DNA of 64,000 bases from Helopsaltes ochotensis (lineage: Eukaryota > Chordata > Aves > Passeriformes > Locustellidae), in contig VXBM01000239.1 in the NCBI GenBank assembly GCA_013400155.1, forward strand, positions 1 through 64,000, in the 5' to 3' direction. The notes under the pieces were generated by a model that searched no databases, had not been told where the DNA came from, and saw only the letters and a program-made list of their open reading frames with translations. Positions 49,101 to 61,300 of this stretch are shown in pieces. The position numbers and the translations under genes were made by a program. Each line of letters begins with the position of its first letter. The first letter of the stretch is position 1.

Positions 49101-49803
49101 TCAGCGCCGTGAGATTCATGAACGGAAAGAACTCAAAATTAAATACTACCCGATAGAGAAAATAAGAAATAATCAAGGAACTAATTATTGCAAACATAGT
49201 CATCAGCGTGATAAACATGGACTTGGTGTACACACACATAACTAACAGAACAATTACAATGGCTATGGCAGGATACACAGTATCCATCAACAGGTAATCT
49301 TGAAACAACCTATGTTTTATTCCGAACTCAATCCCTGTGACGGTCGTTACACCATCAGAAGCGTTCCAGTTCTCAAAGTTATCTAGGTAAATACTCATCA
49401 TGCTTTCCCCTTTCTCGGTCGGAGAGAAGAGCATGCTGTATTTTAAAGCTGGTAAGACATAGTCAGCTGTCTTTGGGCTTAGGAAATCCTTGTCCACTAG
49501 GTAGTGAAGGATCTGGTAAACAGCATTGTACTTGGTACATTTGCGAGGCACGTTTGTACACTTGAGTTGGTCCTTCCTTTTGGCATTCATATCCCAGCAG
49601 TCCGGCCCCAGGGTCCCGTTGTAGTAGTATTTGGCACAAGTGCGAAGCAGCTTTAGGGTGTGAGAGACATCCCGTTCGACAATTTTCTGACACGATGACC
49701 TGTTGTTCAGAATAGCAATATAGTTGCCCAGTGTCCAGCTGGGACAGCACGAAGCAGCAGTGGCTCTCTGGCAGAGATCACCAAATTGGGAATGGGATCT
49801 TAT
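46159..49803 (-). CDS. DISP1: Protein dispatched homolog 1, last coding exon
   Basis: DISP1 is a 12-pass RND-family membrane protein that releases cholesterol-modified Hedgehog from producing cells, driven by a sodium gradient. This exon encodes 1214 residues and the stop. It starts after an acceptor AG at 49805-49804 (minus strand), reading IRSHSQFGDLCQ. It then encodes a cysteine-rich part of the first loop, a sterol-sensing-type block of membrane segments (about 49290-48780) with the GIGADDAFVL motif (two aspartates at 49077-49072), and membrane segment 7 near 48600. The large second extracellular loop (about 48560-47870) and segments 8-12 follow, with GLSVDFAVHY (aspartate at 47640-47638). 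A cytoplasmic tail of about 390 residues, rich in cysteine, ends in LLIKTL as in mammals. An ATG at 49590 is internal and not the start. The identity is very sure. Confidence 0.98.
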   Translation of the reverse strand: MRSHSQFGDLCQRATAASCCPSWTLGNYIAILNNRSSCQKIVERDVSHTLKLLRTCAKYYYNGTLGPDCWDMNAKRKDQLKCTNVPRKCTKYNAVYQILHYLVDKDFLSPKTADYVLPALKYSMLFSPTEKGESMMSIYLDNFENWNASDGVTTVTGIEFGIKHRLFQDYLLMDTVYPAIAIVIVLLVMCVYTKSMFITLMTMFAIISSLIISYFLYRVVFNFEFFPFMNLTALIILVGIGADDAFVLCDVWNYTKFDKPHAGTSETVSITLQHAALSMFVTSFTTAAAFYANYVSNITAIRCFGVYAGTAILVNYVLMVTWLPAVVVLHERYLLNIFSCFKKPQQRVYNSKNCWTVLCQMFHKIIFAVSEASRIFFEKVLPCVVIKFRYIWLFWFLALTIGGAYIVCVNPKMKLPSLELSEFQVFRSSHPFERYDAEYKKLFMFERVHHGEELHMPITVIWGVTPEDNGDPLNPKSKGELQLDTSFNIASPASQVWILRFCQKLRNQTFFYQTDEQDFTSCFIETFKQWMENQDCDEPSLYPCCSHWSFPYKQEVFELCIKRAIMELERSTGYHLDSKTPGPRFDLNDTIRAVVLEFQSTYLFTLAYEKMHQFYKEVDSWISSELSSAPEGLSNGWFVSNLEFYDLQDSLSDGTLIAMGLSVAVAFSVMLLTTWNIIISLYAIVSIAGTIFVTVGSLVLLGWELNVLESVTISVAVGLSVDFAVHYGVAYRLAPDPDREGKVIFSLSRMGSAIAMAALTTFVAGAMMMPSTVLAYTQLGTFMMLIMCISWAFATFFFQCMCRCLGPQGTCGQIPLPKKLRCNAFSQAFSGAQGGRSQNKSHPVSKYQLDSRSQKPEMEHEHYELEPLASQTGICNPVEKVTYEETHICSELFNSRPQNSCVPMHSVYNSEVSKGIKNVANSGVLQTSIDQHTICPIFSQNRQCSCPDAYKQVAVKWSPHSCQQLSDPFCYQCSPSPGTVQIQSSVAPINALQQAAEGYVHPVQHVLHCSCLQGRLKRTMTQNSLPKNFFLQSVQQFQAHQRINRTDTHAHQNPEENVRTVPKVMSSSQFLCRNAAPLIVRCSECENGVSNNQKGFCQQTDKCDEKGGMEANGVESKKASLSKQKKKAESKIDQHSLQNERVMKADQNDKKHLLTRSGREARSEGCHESSHCCGKAIAVKCNSVDCQMPNIEANVPPMLMRPELSNESLLIKTL

Positions 49804-52800
49804 CTGTATGAAGACAGACAGGGAGAAAAATTCAATCTAGGGTAACGTTCTGAAACATTCAGTAACAACAACAACAAAAAAAACAGCCCAAGAAATGACT
49901 TTAAATTATGAAAATTCAGTTTATGGTCCTTTGGCGTTCACATTTTATATTCTTATTTCCACATGCATTGCTTTTGATCAGTATCCTCTCACATGCAGCA
50001 GACTAAACCAGCCAGTATACAGACTTGTCACAATGGCACAGAATTGGCAGAAGTGTTAAGAGTATGATTTGGAGATCCACTGAGGTGTTTTGTTTCTCTC
50101 CAGACTGAGGACTGTTAACTCTCTTCTATGATCTCATGCTATACGCCTGAGAATAAACAATCAGCCATACATCAGTGAGGTTTCGTTCTGCTTGGAAACA
50201 TATCCTGAAGTTCCTAGGAGAGGCAATGACTTACCATCCTGAAAGGAAGGATGTGACAGCTTTACCATAACTTCCGTCACCTGATCTTTCTTCTACAACC
50301 CTGATTTTATGAGTCTCTTTTAGCTCTTGTACCGCTGGCAGGCACTGTCCCCAAACAGCTCTGCCTGCCACCCAGGCACTGCACGTCCCTAAGTCATGCA
50401 GAATTTCCAAAGCACAAGCGCAAGGTAATTCCACTGTCATGAAGCACCCCAAAGTAACTTTGGTCATGCTTCTGAACACTGCACCCATGGTGCATGGCAC
50501 ATTCTGGTTAAAGATTCTCCTGAACTAAATGAGTCTTAACCCCTTATGGGGATATTTCTCTTTCACTTCTAGAATACTCCAGATTTAGCTGAAGACAGTG
50601 AGAGCATGCCTTAGTTAGCTAAATGACCACAAGACACTTCTATGCAAACTGAAAGTAACTATAAACCAGAAGTGAAACTCTTACGTAAAAAGGTTAGATC
50701 TGGGAAATTTTCTCAAGTTGAGAAAACTCAATCTTTGGCGAGCACGAGGAATAAAAGTCTCAAAAAACAGAACTTCTGTAATATGTGACAAAGTAGAATT
50801 AGTCCTTCACACAGTTAAAATATATATAAAAGTTCTGTTTTGATCAAGTTACACAGAATAAACACATATTAATACGGTCACATAAATAAAGCCATGTGCT
50901 TCAGATTTTATAGGAGTGCACCCTGAAACAGTTGTCCATGTATGTTTTAAATCTAGGTGATCTGAAAGAAACCACTTAGCCTCTTTTTTCTTTTTTTTCT
51001 TCAGCAGAATTGCACAGGCTTATTATTAGCAATCCTTCATAATGCAGACCAAAAAATACACTCAGGGATTCTCTCAGCAGTTATAAGAGCTTTAATATGG
51101 ACCAGTTTTGTCAACCAGTTTCTGAACAATAACAAACTGGCACTCCAAAAAAACAGGATAATTCACATTTGATTGTTTCCAGATAAAAACACTCACACAT
51201 GCAAACTCAGGAAAAACTGAACAACCTACTAAATAAAAGGAAGCACTGGAATAGCATATCTGTGTTTTTCATGGCACGTCTCCAGGTTAGTCCTAGGAGG
51301 ATATAATAGGCAAACTGGGAGGAAAGGATTGTATTGTCTTCTCTATGTATTCAGGTTCAAGATGGGACAATGAGGTTTATATACTGTTCTTCTACACTTG
51401 CTGCAGGCCATAAACATTCACTGGCAAAGTAATTGCTGCCAAAGATAAAGTAACGTGAGCTGGCAGCTGGAAATTAGAAAGTAAAACACAAAACTTAGCT
51501 CCTGATAGCTCATTAAAATACTACGTAAAATGTTAATAGATTGTAGCATTGGGCTTTGTTGGTGATACAAAGAAACTGGAAAGGTCATTCTGGTGTTTCC
51601 AGACCGGGTCTGCCACTGGCACCACTTTAATTTTTTTTGGAACAAGTAAGGAAACAAAACTGTGCAACCTGCACGCATCTGTGGGCAGATCTGCCCAAAT
51701 TGCTCTCTGCAGTGACAGAGAATTACAAATCAACTGCTTTGGGGAAGCAGCCTGAAGACATAATATACAGTCATTAAAGTTTATAAAATAACTGTTTACA
51801 GTTTATAGGGAAAACATTCTGCAATTAACAGGTGAAAAAAAAAAAAAAAGCTCTTCTTATCCAAGAAGTAGAAAATTAGAACACCTCCTGTAACTATTTT
51901 GTATATAAAGTTTCCATGAAGATTATAGGACTAGCATATGCTGAACAGCTGCAGGGTAGAGCCCCTAAGTGTCAGTAAAACCCATAGTTAAAGTAGTTAC
52001 AAGCAGATGGGAATACAATTAATACACAGAGGTTATGCTATTAGTTCCATGCTAAAGCCAATACTAGTTGGTGCTGATATCCTGCTTATCATCAGGAAAA
52101 TATATAAATTCAAAAGTTTGCATTTCCAGCAAGCAGTGCCTGATGATCTTTGAATACAGAAAGCTTTATCACTTAATTCAACAAAACTGTGGCCCTAAAC
52201 AAGCATGAACTCAAACCCAAAAATAACTACAGCCAGGAAAGAGTCTGTAAGACCAGAAGGTCACCAAAGTCATGGATTTTCTGTTATGGCTGCACTACAA
52301 GTCAGCATCCTCTCCCTCCCTAGGGACTGGCTGCCAGCAGAACTTAGCATTCAGAAGTGGGACATAGCACAGCACTTTGTGAGTTCTAAGAAGTGTCAGA
52401 AGTACTTAAAAATGGCTAAAAATGTTAAAATAATTTAAAATGTTATTTGTAAGTAACATTTCAAAAAGAAACTATTAAAAAAACTTCATCCCTTTCTGAG
52501 CCCTGAGTATCTAATTTTTATAATAAATTTACCTGCAGATGAGCAATAATAGCAAAACCTAACCATATTAATTTCTTTCTATACTAACTAGCTAAAATCA
52601 ATGCTGCTACCATGATGCACTGTTGCTCTGCTCAGCTGAGGTGTTTGATTACTTTGTTCCTAAGTAATTTACAAATAAAGATCTACAAAAAGATTATTGC
52701 AATATTCTTTATAAATACCTACATAGCTGTGGGTGTAGATGATGCAGCAAACATTTCTTTTTCTGAACTGTTCTTATTTCAAGGGAAGAGCTGGTTTTAT

Positions 52801-54313
52801 GGGGCTTGTTTGTTGTAGTAAAGTAGTTTCATCCTTTCCTCAGAAAGTATAGCAGTATTTGATATAATACATTTTTATCAAGGTGAGCAGATGGGGAGGA
52901 ACAAAAGAAAAATATCTCAGGAGTAATGTAATCATTACAGAGATATTCTTCAGAAGTAACTAACTGTCTTCTGTTAAAGAGAATGATGTTTTTTAATTCA
53001 GACTGCATTGCTTTACAATGATATATGCTACACTACCTGCATCAGCTGCCTGTGCAACTAAAAGTGTACATGGAATGCACAGATTAGCATCTCCTCCTTC
53101 AGTCTCAATTTTTACCCTTGTTGAAGGTTATCCTCCCCTGGATCTCCTGATTGAACTGGTGATATGATCACTCCCTAGCTCAGCTCACTCAAAACGGAGC
53201 TGGGCTGCTTTAGATTCTGTACTCTGCTCACCTGGCTCATTCTGATTGCAAGAGATAAGGGATAAAACCACATGAGCCACCCTGTCAGTGCAATCATCCC
53301 TGATGGAGAAATAAGGAACATCTCACCAGCGTGTGAGGACAAAACCCACTTCCACCAAGGGAGGCCAAGCAGGACAAAATGCCTGTCAGCAGACTGCCAA
53401 GGGAGAGTCATTATACAATGCTCCACTACAGCTCAACATTTTAAGCCAGCAAATGATGGCTGTTGTAAGGAAAACAGTTTGGGAATTTTCTAAATTGATA
53501 CAGTTGTCTAATAGGCAATGATCAATCTAATAATGAAAATATTTCTCATTAAATAAATGAGAAATATGAATTAAGTTGTCAATGATTATTTTTGTTTTGG
53601 AGAAGAGCAAAATGGAAATAATTTGTTCAGTATTAACATATTGCTTCACTTCCATGCAAACTCATCAGTATGTGAACCAAAAGTTCATGGTTAACCAGAG
53701 GTTCAAAGGAGTTCATTCCAGCAAATATAAACAAGTTTATATTTTACAGATAATGTTTAAAGAGAAAATTAGTATTACTCTTCAAGTATCATTATCCACA
53801 TCTAATCAACTGGGCTGTGTTTCTAGCTATTTTACCTAAGTTTCTTTGCTGTCCATTTGCCAACCTATTCTAAACTAACAAAAAAAAATATTTTGAGTGA
53901 TCCACGGGGTGTCAGAGAAAACTGCATATATTATGAGATTATAGCTAGTTCACCTGGAGGTGAAAACCCAAGAAAAAACAATTATTTGCTGGGACCCAAT
54001 AAGAAAACTCTATGGAACAATATTCTGTGAGGAAACACACAGTAAAAGTTAAGACAGTCCTTTGCTGAAGCAACCCTCTTCTACCCCATTCTGGATGCAA
54101 TCAGTAGAAAACTCAAAGAAATTCCCAAATATATAACCTGATCTACAAATTTAAAGTTGTTTTTTAACTGCATGTACATCATGACTGACCATTTAACAGG
54201 AGCTGAGCCACATAAAGTCCTCTCACATGCTACTGGATGGCAGTGGGCAGCAAAACAAAGTTTCAAATGCATGCTCTGTATCTGCAAGTGAAACAAATGC
54301 CATACCGACTTAC
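49804..54313 (-). other. DISP1: DISP1 intron, 4.5 kb
   Basis: GT donor (GTAAGTCGG) at 54313-54305 and AG acceptor at 49805-49804 on the minus strand. It contains an A15 run at 51835-51849 and a perfect 12-base hairpin at 53539-53567. No nested gene or mobile element was recognised. Confidence 0.85.
53539..53567. repeat. Perfect 12-base inverted repeat in a DISP1 intron
   Basis: ATATTTCTCATT at 53539-53550 and AATGAGAAATAT at 53556-53567 are exact reverse complements around the loop AAATA. The sequence is AT-rich and has no T run typical of a small RNA terminator. Confidence 0.85.
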
Positions 54314-54411
54314 CCTCAAGTTGTCTACATTGCACATTGACTTAATTGCATTCAAATTCCATAAATTCTCTCCTTCTGTTGACGTAAACACCACTCGTGA
54401 ATAGCGATCAC
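54314..54411 (-). CDS. DISP1: DISP1 internal exon (98 bases), first extracellular loop
   Basis: Acceptor AG at 54413-54412 and donor GTAAGT starting at 54313 on the minus strand. Two leading bases complete a serine codon with the previous exon. The exon then reads DRYSRVVFTSTEGENLWNLN and ends MCNVDNLR in phase 0, matching vertebrate DISP1 and joining directly to IRSH of the last exon. It encodes part of the first extracellular loop. The reading is too short for a simple frame scan but is supported on both sides by splice sites and frame. Confidence 0.95.
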
Positions 54412-56513
54412 CTGCAATTACAGAAGGGGGTTTTCACTGATTGTTTGGGTGGGGCTGCTATCAAAGGCTGAGGCAAAATCCCACCACTCAAATGACACAC
54501 ATGAAATCTTTGTCAGTCACGGGAATTCACCTCCTTTTCAAGATGAGCTGTTTATCTGTAACACTCACTCCACATGAAAGTTTCCATTTCCTTAAAGTGC
54601 TTATAGTAAATATGGCATCTTCAATACTACATACCACTCAGAAGCTCTACAGACTTCTATTCAAGCAAACTATCTTCTGAAATATGACAAACAAATAAAA
54701 ATCAAAAGATCTAATCAGCAAGCTATGAAATTCTTGGCACAGCATAATGGCAGTACACTGATAATAGTAATCAAAGGCTGATTTAGTAAGTCATTTGGGA
54801 ATATAAATAATAATTATAAAGCTGTTTCTACAAGAATGTTTTTGCTTTAGAAGCAAATGACTGCAGTGGAAATTGTTGTGATATCCTTGAGGCCATGTTC
54901 AAGAATTCCACAGTTTAGACACATGGAGCTTAAATTACAAATTAAATCACATTTATCAGAAGACAGATTTAGGAAAGGAAATAATTACTTAGTGGCAAGT
55001 GAGATCTATCTGCAGAGCTCAGAAGGGAAACAAACATACAAACACAAATATATAATTCTGCTTAACACAGTATGGTACTTTGGGTTAAGAAACATTATCA
55101 CATTAATTAAAATGTTCCAAAAACCCAAAAGGCTGAATTTTTCCCACTGCTGTGAAGCTGCAGAATTTTTGCCTTCCACAAGGCTGCAATGAAAAGACTC
55201 AAGGGCAGTACTTCATGATCTCCAACCATGCTTTAGGATCAAGGGAACTGAAATCTAGAGGTCCTGGAGCAGACAAAGAAAGATACCAGGAATGACAAAA
55301 GTGGGTCAAGAGGAAATCAACTGTTTTCTTTCCGTAATGGACTGGCAAATTTTCCCATAGAAATGCAATTCCTTGATGACTGTCACAACTGACACTACAC
55401 AGAAACAGCAGAGGACAGGAGAGTGAGACTGTGCAGAACAGTGGCCTGGATAAGAGGAGTTAATTCTGCTTCGAGTTGATGCTCAGCAGAGTACCAAGTA
55501 CACTTCCTCTCCCTTACTCATGACATGCTCAGTCTAATTGGGTTCTGTTCACAGGAGCAGAAATGATGACCTTGCTCCCATCCTCTCACTTAGATCTAAG
55601 ACCATACTGTAATTGAAAAAAAAAAAAGAATAAAAATCTGTTCTTCACCCTGGTTTTCCCTGGTCATTGCTCTCTTAGATCAAGAAATCTAAACAAATAA
55701 TTTCACAATTGTGTTTTTGTGCTCTGTTATCAGTCCTCACATGTGGAAGTAGCCACAAAAGAGCTCAGGTCCTTCTATGAATAGAGGCAAGATCTACATC
55801 TCTCTGCCAGAACAGGACTTATCAAAGTTCTGCAGTGTGCCTTGTAAAAAGTCAAAAGACTTTGTCTTTTTTGTCCTCTGGTTTAACTTAGCTTCATAAG
55901 CCTACAGTGCTTTAAGGTGGGGACATTTTATTTCTGTTTCTTTGAGGGGGATGTTTTCTTTGTTGGGTGTGTTTTTGGTTTTGGTGGTTTTTTTTGGTGT
56001 ATTTTTTTCTGTAAACAAACCCCTACATTCTGTACAAAATGTAACTGGTGGATGCCTTTAGGACGTATACAGGAAAAGTATTTTGATTTAGGTGTTTTGG
56101 AATTAAGCTAATGGCACAGACAAAGCACAACTTCTTCTCAAGTGTGAATTAAGGACTACATCTCTAGCCACATACAAATCACTGATTCTACAATGTTCAG
56201 TACTACCAAGAACTAATAAAATTCCTTACAGGAAATGGAAATAGTCAAAGGAAGCACTTCAAGTAAATACAGTTTATTCTGAGGAAGAGCCAATAGAACA
56301 GAACCAATAAGACAAATCATTAAATAATTTCAAAGTGACATTGAAACATTTCAGCCCAATTTTATCAAGATTTCTGCACAAAGAAGGTGTTTATTGTGTG
56401 TATATATTAAGTAAAAAATATCTTCCTAATATGGCATACAATATACAGAGGAGTTCAGAAACCTCTGAACTGTCAGAAGTTTTTAGCTTTCCTTGTATCA
56501 TTTCTCCACTTAC
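54412..56513 (-). other. DISP1: DISP1 intron, 2.1 kb
   Basis: Consensus GT donor at 56513-56512 and AG acceptor at 54413-54412 (minus strand). Holds a short A run at about 55617-55627 and GT-rich plus-strand sequence at 55917-56010; no other feature seen. Confidence 0.85.
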
Positions 56514-56611
56514 TTGGAATATCACAGAAAAAGGTATCCTTGTGGAAGTTCCAGTCTGCTTGCCTCTTCTCTCTTTCATAGTGATCATCTGACCATCTGT
56601 CATCTTGATGA
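56514..56611 (-). CDS. DISP1: DISP1 internal exon (98 bases) with furin-type site
   Basis: After an acceptor AG at 56613-56612 (minus strand), one base completes a serine codon; the exon then reads HQDDRWSDDHYEREKRQADW and ends in FFCDIP plus one base. The donor GTAAGTGG begins at 56513. It belongs to the first extracellular loop. The REKR tetrapeptide at 56574-56563 fits the furin consensus R-x-K/R-R. Furin-type cleavage in this loop has been reported to activate mouse DISP1. The residues just after the site differ slightly from mammals (QADW against EVDW), while the basic motif is kept. Confidence 0.95.
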
Positions 56612-57045
56612 CTAAACCAGAATAAAGAGTTTTTACTTTACCCTAGCAAAGAATTATTAAAAGAAGCACCATCCAAAGAAGTCACACAGCTTAACAGCTC
56701 TTACACATAAGAAAACGTGTTTTTACCAATGTGATTTTGGTATACAAAACCCAAAATAATAATTTAATTTTTTTCTTTAAATTAAGAGACTTCAAATGAA
56801 GGGACACTGAGTCTAGTACCAAAAATATCCCTAGAGAAAAGTAAAATCATGCATTTTTTAAAAAAGCTTGCAATGGGAAATATCTAGCCTGATTTGAAAG
56901 GCCTTAAGAACTGTAGAACATTCGATTGGGTATTTATTGCAATCAGTGGCAGCATATATATTAATGTCAGAGGGTACTGGTGAAAGCACCATGTAGGTAC
57001 AAAACCACCAATAAAACAAAACACATTTTTACTATAAAGCCTTAC
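56612..57045 (-). other. DISP1: DISP1 intron, 434 bases
   Basis: Short intron with donor GTAAGG at 57045-57040 and acceptor TTTAG ending at 56612 (minus strand). Nothing else recognised. Confidence 0.88.
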
Positions 57046-57173
57046 CTTTTAGCTTGTTCATCTGCATATTTGAAAGGATAGTTTGCAAGTGTTGCTTTGT
57101 ACCCTGTGTTTTTCACCATGTTGTTCCATGTGACCAATCTCTGTCCTATGGCTGTCCCTCTGGGTTCAAAACC
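57046..57173 (-). CDS. DISP1: DISP1 internal exon (128 bases), start of first extracellular loop
   Basis: Acceptor CTTAG ending at 57174 (minus strand) opens in phase 0 with [20 protein letters not shown] and continues to [12 protein letters not shown] plus two bases of a serine codon, before the donor GTAAGG at 57045. This is a highly conserved part of DISP1 just after the first membrane segment. The 128-base length and phases fit both neighbours. Confidence 0.95.
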
Positions 57174-58210
57174 CTAAGGGGAGAGAAGCACAAAATTCCA
57201 TGAATGCTTTTCATTCTTCAGCTCAAATGGGAGAGCGAAAACACGATCAAAGTGATGGATAGTTTTCATTATGAAGCATAATTACTCCAGGCATCTACTT
57301 TTAGAGGTAAAATGCTTTATGACAAGTCAGACAAAATAATGACCCAACGTAGAGAGTGACGAGGGATTAAGAATTCTTGCACGTCCTACTGCTCTCCCTG
57401 AGAAGGGATGATGATTTAGTCCATCAGATGTTCCACATTTGGTTTTCAGAGGAAGAGCATTCTACAAAGTCTTCTTTTGTATCTCAATTATCACTCTTTA
57501 TTGATTAAGTATGATTAAAAACTGTCAAGTATTTCTTCTCTGTTTCTCCAAAAATAAGGCAAATATTTAAATAATTTTGAAAGTGACTGAAACAATTTTA
57601 ACAACTTTGCTGTTTTCAAGAACAATTCTTTATATATGGATATGTACAGATACATATACTATACTACAAATAACAGTAACTTACAGGAACAGTTTATTTT
57701 TATTTGAGGTTAATAATTAAATGCCGTATTTTCAATAAAAAAATCCTGAAAGCTACTCATGCTTAAGATAATTCATGAAAAGTAAAAAATGAGTGCAATA
57801 TTTAATAGAATCTGATAAAAATTACTTTTAGCCTTTCAATATCACTTCATCCCCAGAAGGCCCTTAGAATCCTCTCTCCTTTAACAGATCCTGGCCTTCA
57901 TTCTTTGAAACCCGATTCAGAACCTGTGGTCTGTGCTGTCCGTCTACAACTGGGATGAATTTGCATTATTTAGTCGGAAGGAGATCTGTTGAAGGACACA
58001 TGACCTTAGCAAAATGCAGATGGAATAGAAACTAGTGGGTAACATTCTCTGATGCCAGCTGCAGCTCTGTATTATCATTTGCTGCTCCAATGTCGTGATT
58101 AAATACTGTATCAATTGCTGTACTTGCCTCTGCTGTTGACTGTTTCCACCAGAAAAAAGGGCAAACAAAAAATACTTGTTTGGCAGTACAACTGATTGAT
58201 ATTGACTTAC
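57174..58210 (-). other. DISP1: DISP1 intron, 1.0 kb
   Basis: Donor GTAAGT at 58210-58205 and acceptor AG at 57175-57174 on the minus strand. AT-rich, with no recognised nested feature. The open reading that runs from the upstream exon to position 57944 is intron read-through. Confidence 0.85.
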
Positions 58211-58334
58211 CAGCAGCGGATCAGAGAAATCTGGAAGATCTGGAACTAATATTCCCACGAGCGCACACACCACTATGAGCACAGTGCACATGCCCAGGAC
58301 CACCACGGGCCAGTCGGCGATGAGCGCGGCGTAG
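58211..58334 (-). CDS. DISP1: DISP1 internal exon (124 bases), first membrane segment
   Basis: The acceptor is a pyrimidine-rich tract (CTCTCCCGCTCCTCTCCCGT) followed by AG at 58336-58335 on the minus strand. One base completes a serine codon; the exon then reads YAALIADWPVVVLGMCTVLI and VPDLPDFSDPLL, ending in phase 0 before GTAAGT. It encodes the first transmembrane helix and the entry to the first extracellular loop. The frame stays open into intron on both sides (57944-58477), which makes a simple frame look like a 177-residue gene; this is not a separate gene. The preceding exon, with the N-terminal cytoplasmic part, is not in the window. Confidence 0.95.
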
Positions 58335-61300
58335 CTACGGGAGAGGAGCGGGAGAGGCGCTACAGCAACGAAAGCCGCACACAGAACTAATCCATACTCC
58401 TCTAAAGAGCTTTTCAGATCAGACTGTTCTTTTTCCCCAGGTTGCTGACAGAAATGCAAGCTTATCCATGATAGCAAACCACTAGAAAAAGATGCTTTAT
58501 CAAAAATTTAATGAGAGAAAACATCACTACTAGGGTTTTTTTAAGCTGACGCATTTAAAAAAAAATCCAAGAAAGAAAAAGATCTGTTTTAAAGTAGAAA
58601 CCAAAGAAAACATTTCCTCTATTTTTAAAATAGTCATTAAAAAATATTTAGACCCTACATACTCATGATCCATTAAACTTCTTGTAATTCGAAGATGCCA
58701 GGGGTTGGCAACATGATACATAAACTAACCAACATTAACTGTCTAGTCTTACAGCGTAACATCCATCCTTGGATTTTAACACCTAATTAATTCTAAATTT
58801 TTTAAGTGGAAGAATTGTTACATGCAAACATTTTTTTGTGAAATATTTTAAATTTTGTTAATTCAAGAGAAATGTTCAGAAAATTAAGTGAAATCAAGAA
58901 ATCTTAATTTCTCAATGGTTTTTCTTACAATAAAGACTTGAAGTCATAGAGTTTATGTTTCAAAAGCAACACTGCCTAATACTGGGAGCAGAGAGTGTAG
59001 GAAGTCCCATAAAAGCAGTAGAAAAGTAATTACAGGCTATGAATCCTTCTATACATACAAATGGTCTCTCTACACATTAAATATTGATCAAGAAGATCTC
59101 CACTCTTATTTCCTTCTGAACTTACAAGCAGCATAACATGAAAATTTATAGCAGAGAGCTCCTTTACTTTTTTTCTATGTCTTAAAAGATTATGGCTCTT
59201 TTTCAGTTTTAAGAGCAACTTGCTAATTAATCAGATTACAATTATGAGCTCAAATGAAATTTTGTGTCCTGCTGCTAAGAAGGGAGGGATTGTCCATCTC
59301 CCCACTCCAGCAGCGGGTTCCCTGTGTACTGATTGCAAAATCAATGGCATAAGCAACTTATTCCTGTTTTTCCACAGCATGTGGAAATAGGTACCTCTGG
59401 GGGTCTAAGTAGAGCTTTGAGGAGCAAGGAAATCCAAAGCACTGGGTGTTTCTCCATTTCCCATTAAGTAAACATGGAATAATTTTGACATGCTCACATA
59501 AGAGGTTAATTAGCAAAAGCTTGAAAAGCAATCTGAAGTCAAAGTTTTCATTAAAGTCAATCACAAAGGGGCAGCTTGCCAAATGAGCAATTGTATAAAG
59601 CAGAAGCGAAGGGAAGTAAATGACCTAATAGAATTTTCCTATTTATAGGACTAAATGTTTTTCTAAACACCAAGCTGACTGACTAGCCATTACAGACATT
59701 TGCTCTGAAGTCGTAAAAGTTATACCCAAAAGATTTATTTTCCTATTCATCACTAGTGCCAGATTTACCACTTTGAAATGTTGTCTCTACAGTTCCATTC
59801 TCAGCTGAGCACTCTTAAATTGGGTAAATTGTTTCAGTTGTAAAAGAAACTCTGTCCTAAGTGTTAATTGTGATAGTAAGTCACATACAGAAGCTAGTGA
59901 AGTGCTTGTTTACACCTGCAAATTTCTCTTCTTTCTTTTACCACATACTGAAATTCAGATAAACAAAGCTGACCTGGGCTGACAAAAGGACTGAGCACTG
60001 TATTTTTAATTTTATCTGTCTGAGCATTATTTCATGCTACTGAGGGCTCTAGCTCCAACCAAGTTTTCTAAAACCAACCTCAACCCCAACCCACAGTACA
60101 TGGCTAAAGAGACGGCAGGTTTTTTATTTTTTACCCATTAAAAAGCTATAACATGAGTTTAGTTACATTTTTATTCCTCTGTGAGGAGGAACACCACCCT
60201 GACAGATTGGGCATAAATGACCACTTGCCTAAAATGCCTGAGTCCAAGGGGAAAAGCTTAAATCAGTTCCTCAGTGGAGGAATCACATTCCCAAATGATA
60301 TCGTTAATGCTAAGCACATTCTTTAGTACTTTCCTAAACCAGGATGAAACCTCCCACTTTTGGACGCCTAATTAAAACTATTTTTTGGTTATGCAATAAC
60401 CTAGACATACAGCCACACTAACCCCTTCTTGGTTTTTTTTCATCCAAACTATTCCGGCACGGAATGATGAACTCACGTAAGTTTGACACTGAATGAAATA
60501 CCACTTTTTATGCCATTTTGCGCTGTTTTCAGTCTGTTAGAATGGTAATAATTTTAGCTAGCTAAAATGTACCATTGAAATGCATATAGCTTTCATTAAT
60601 TTATTTTCTCCTGATGTTTTTCACACACCTAAAAAAGGTTTGGTTTGTTTCTAATTGTTTTCTTAAATTCATGCTTTAAGTATTTCAAAATGCTTAGGAG
60701 ATACAGTCTATATTTAGCACCACTAAAAGCACCGCTGTTACTAAGCAATTTGTCCAAAGGTGATCCAAGACCTCAGATGTTTTATTCAAAAGGAGAAGGT
60801 AAAAAAGAGAATATTTAGGTTCTTCTCCTGTTTTAAGCGTAATATGTGGTTAGTGACAAACTTTTCAATTCAGCTCCTATATACAGATGCCCTCAGGTTC
60901 AACCACTCCTCAGGCTCGTATAGAGACAGGAATTACCATATATCGTTTCTGTACTGAAAGAAGGTCAGTATGAACAATAGGTATTTGTGGGACCCAAATC
61001 ATATCAACACACAGATTTCTGCAACTCAAAATAGACACTTAACAAAGCCACCTGCTCTTTACCGAAAGCAAATCCTAAAGACGGATTGTGTTTTTAATGT
61101 GTTTTCACTTAAGATGGTTTCGTGTTGGCATTCTGATGCACTGACAGTTTGAGACACAATGCTCTGTTATTTTCTGACCCTGCCATGCTACAGAGCCTAT
61201 ACAATCCAAACCCAGTGTCTTAGATTGCAGGGAGCTTTAGGAGGAATTAAAAACTACTATGATGAAATTTTCTGAACTTGTCTGTCATGGTTTATCACTA

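Noticed and set aside
49463..49750. Minus-strand frame of 95 codons overlapping the start of the DISP1 last exon
   Set aside because: It is an alternative frame of the conserved exon, whose correct frame continues upstream to the acceptor at 49803.
57944..58477. Open frame of 177 codons on the minus strand as a separate gene
   Set aside because: Its middle is a DISP1 exon with good splice sites at both ends; both flanks are intron read-through.
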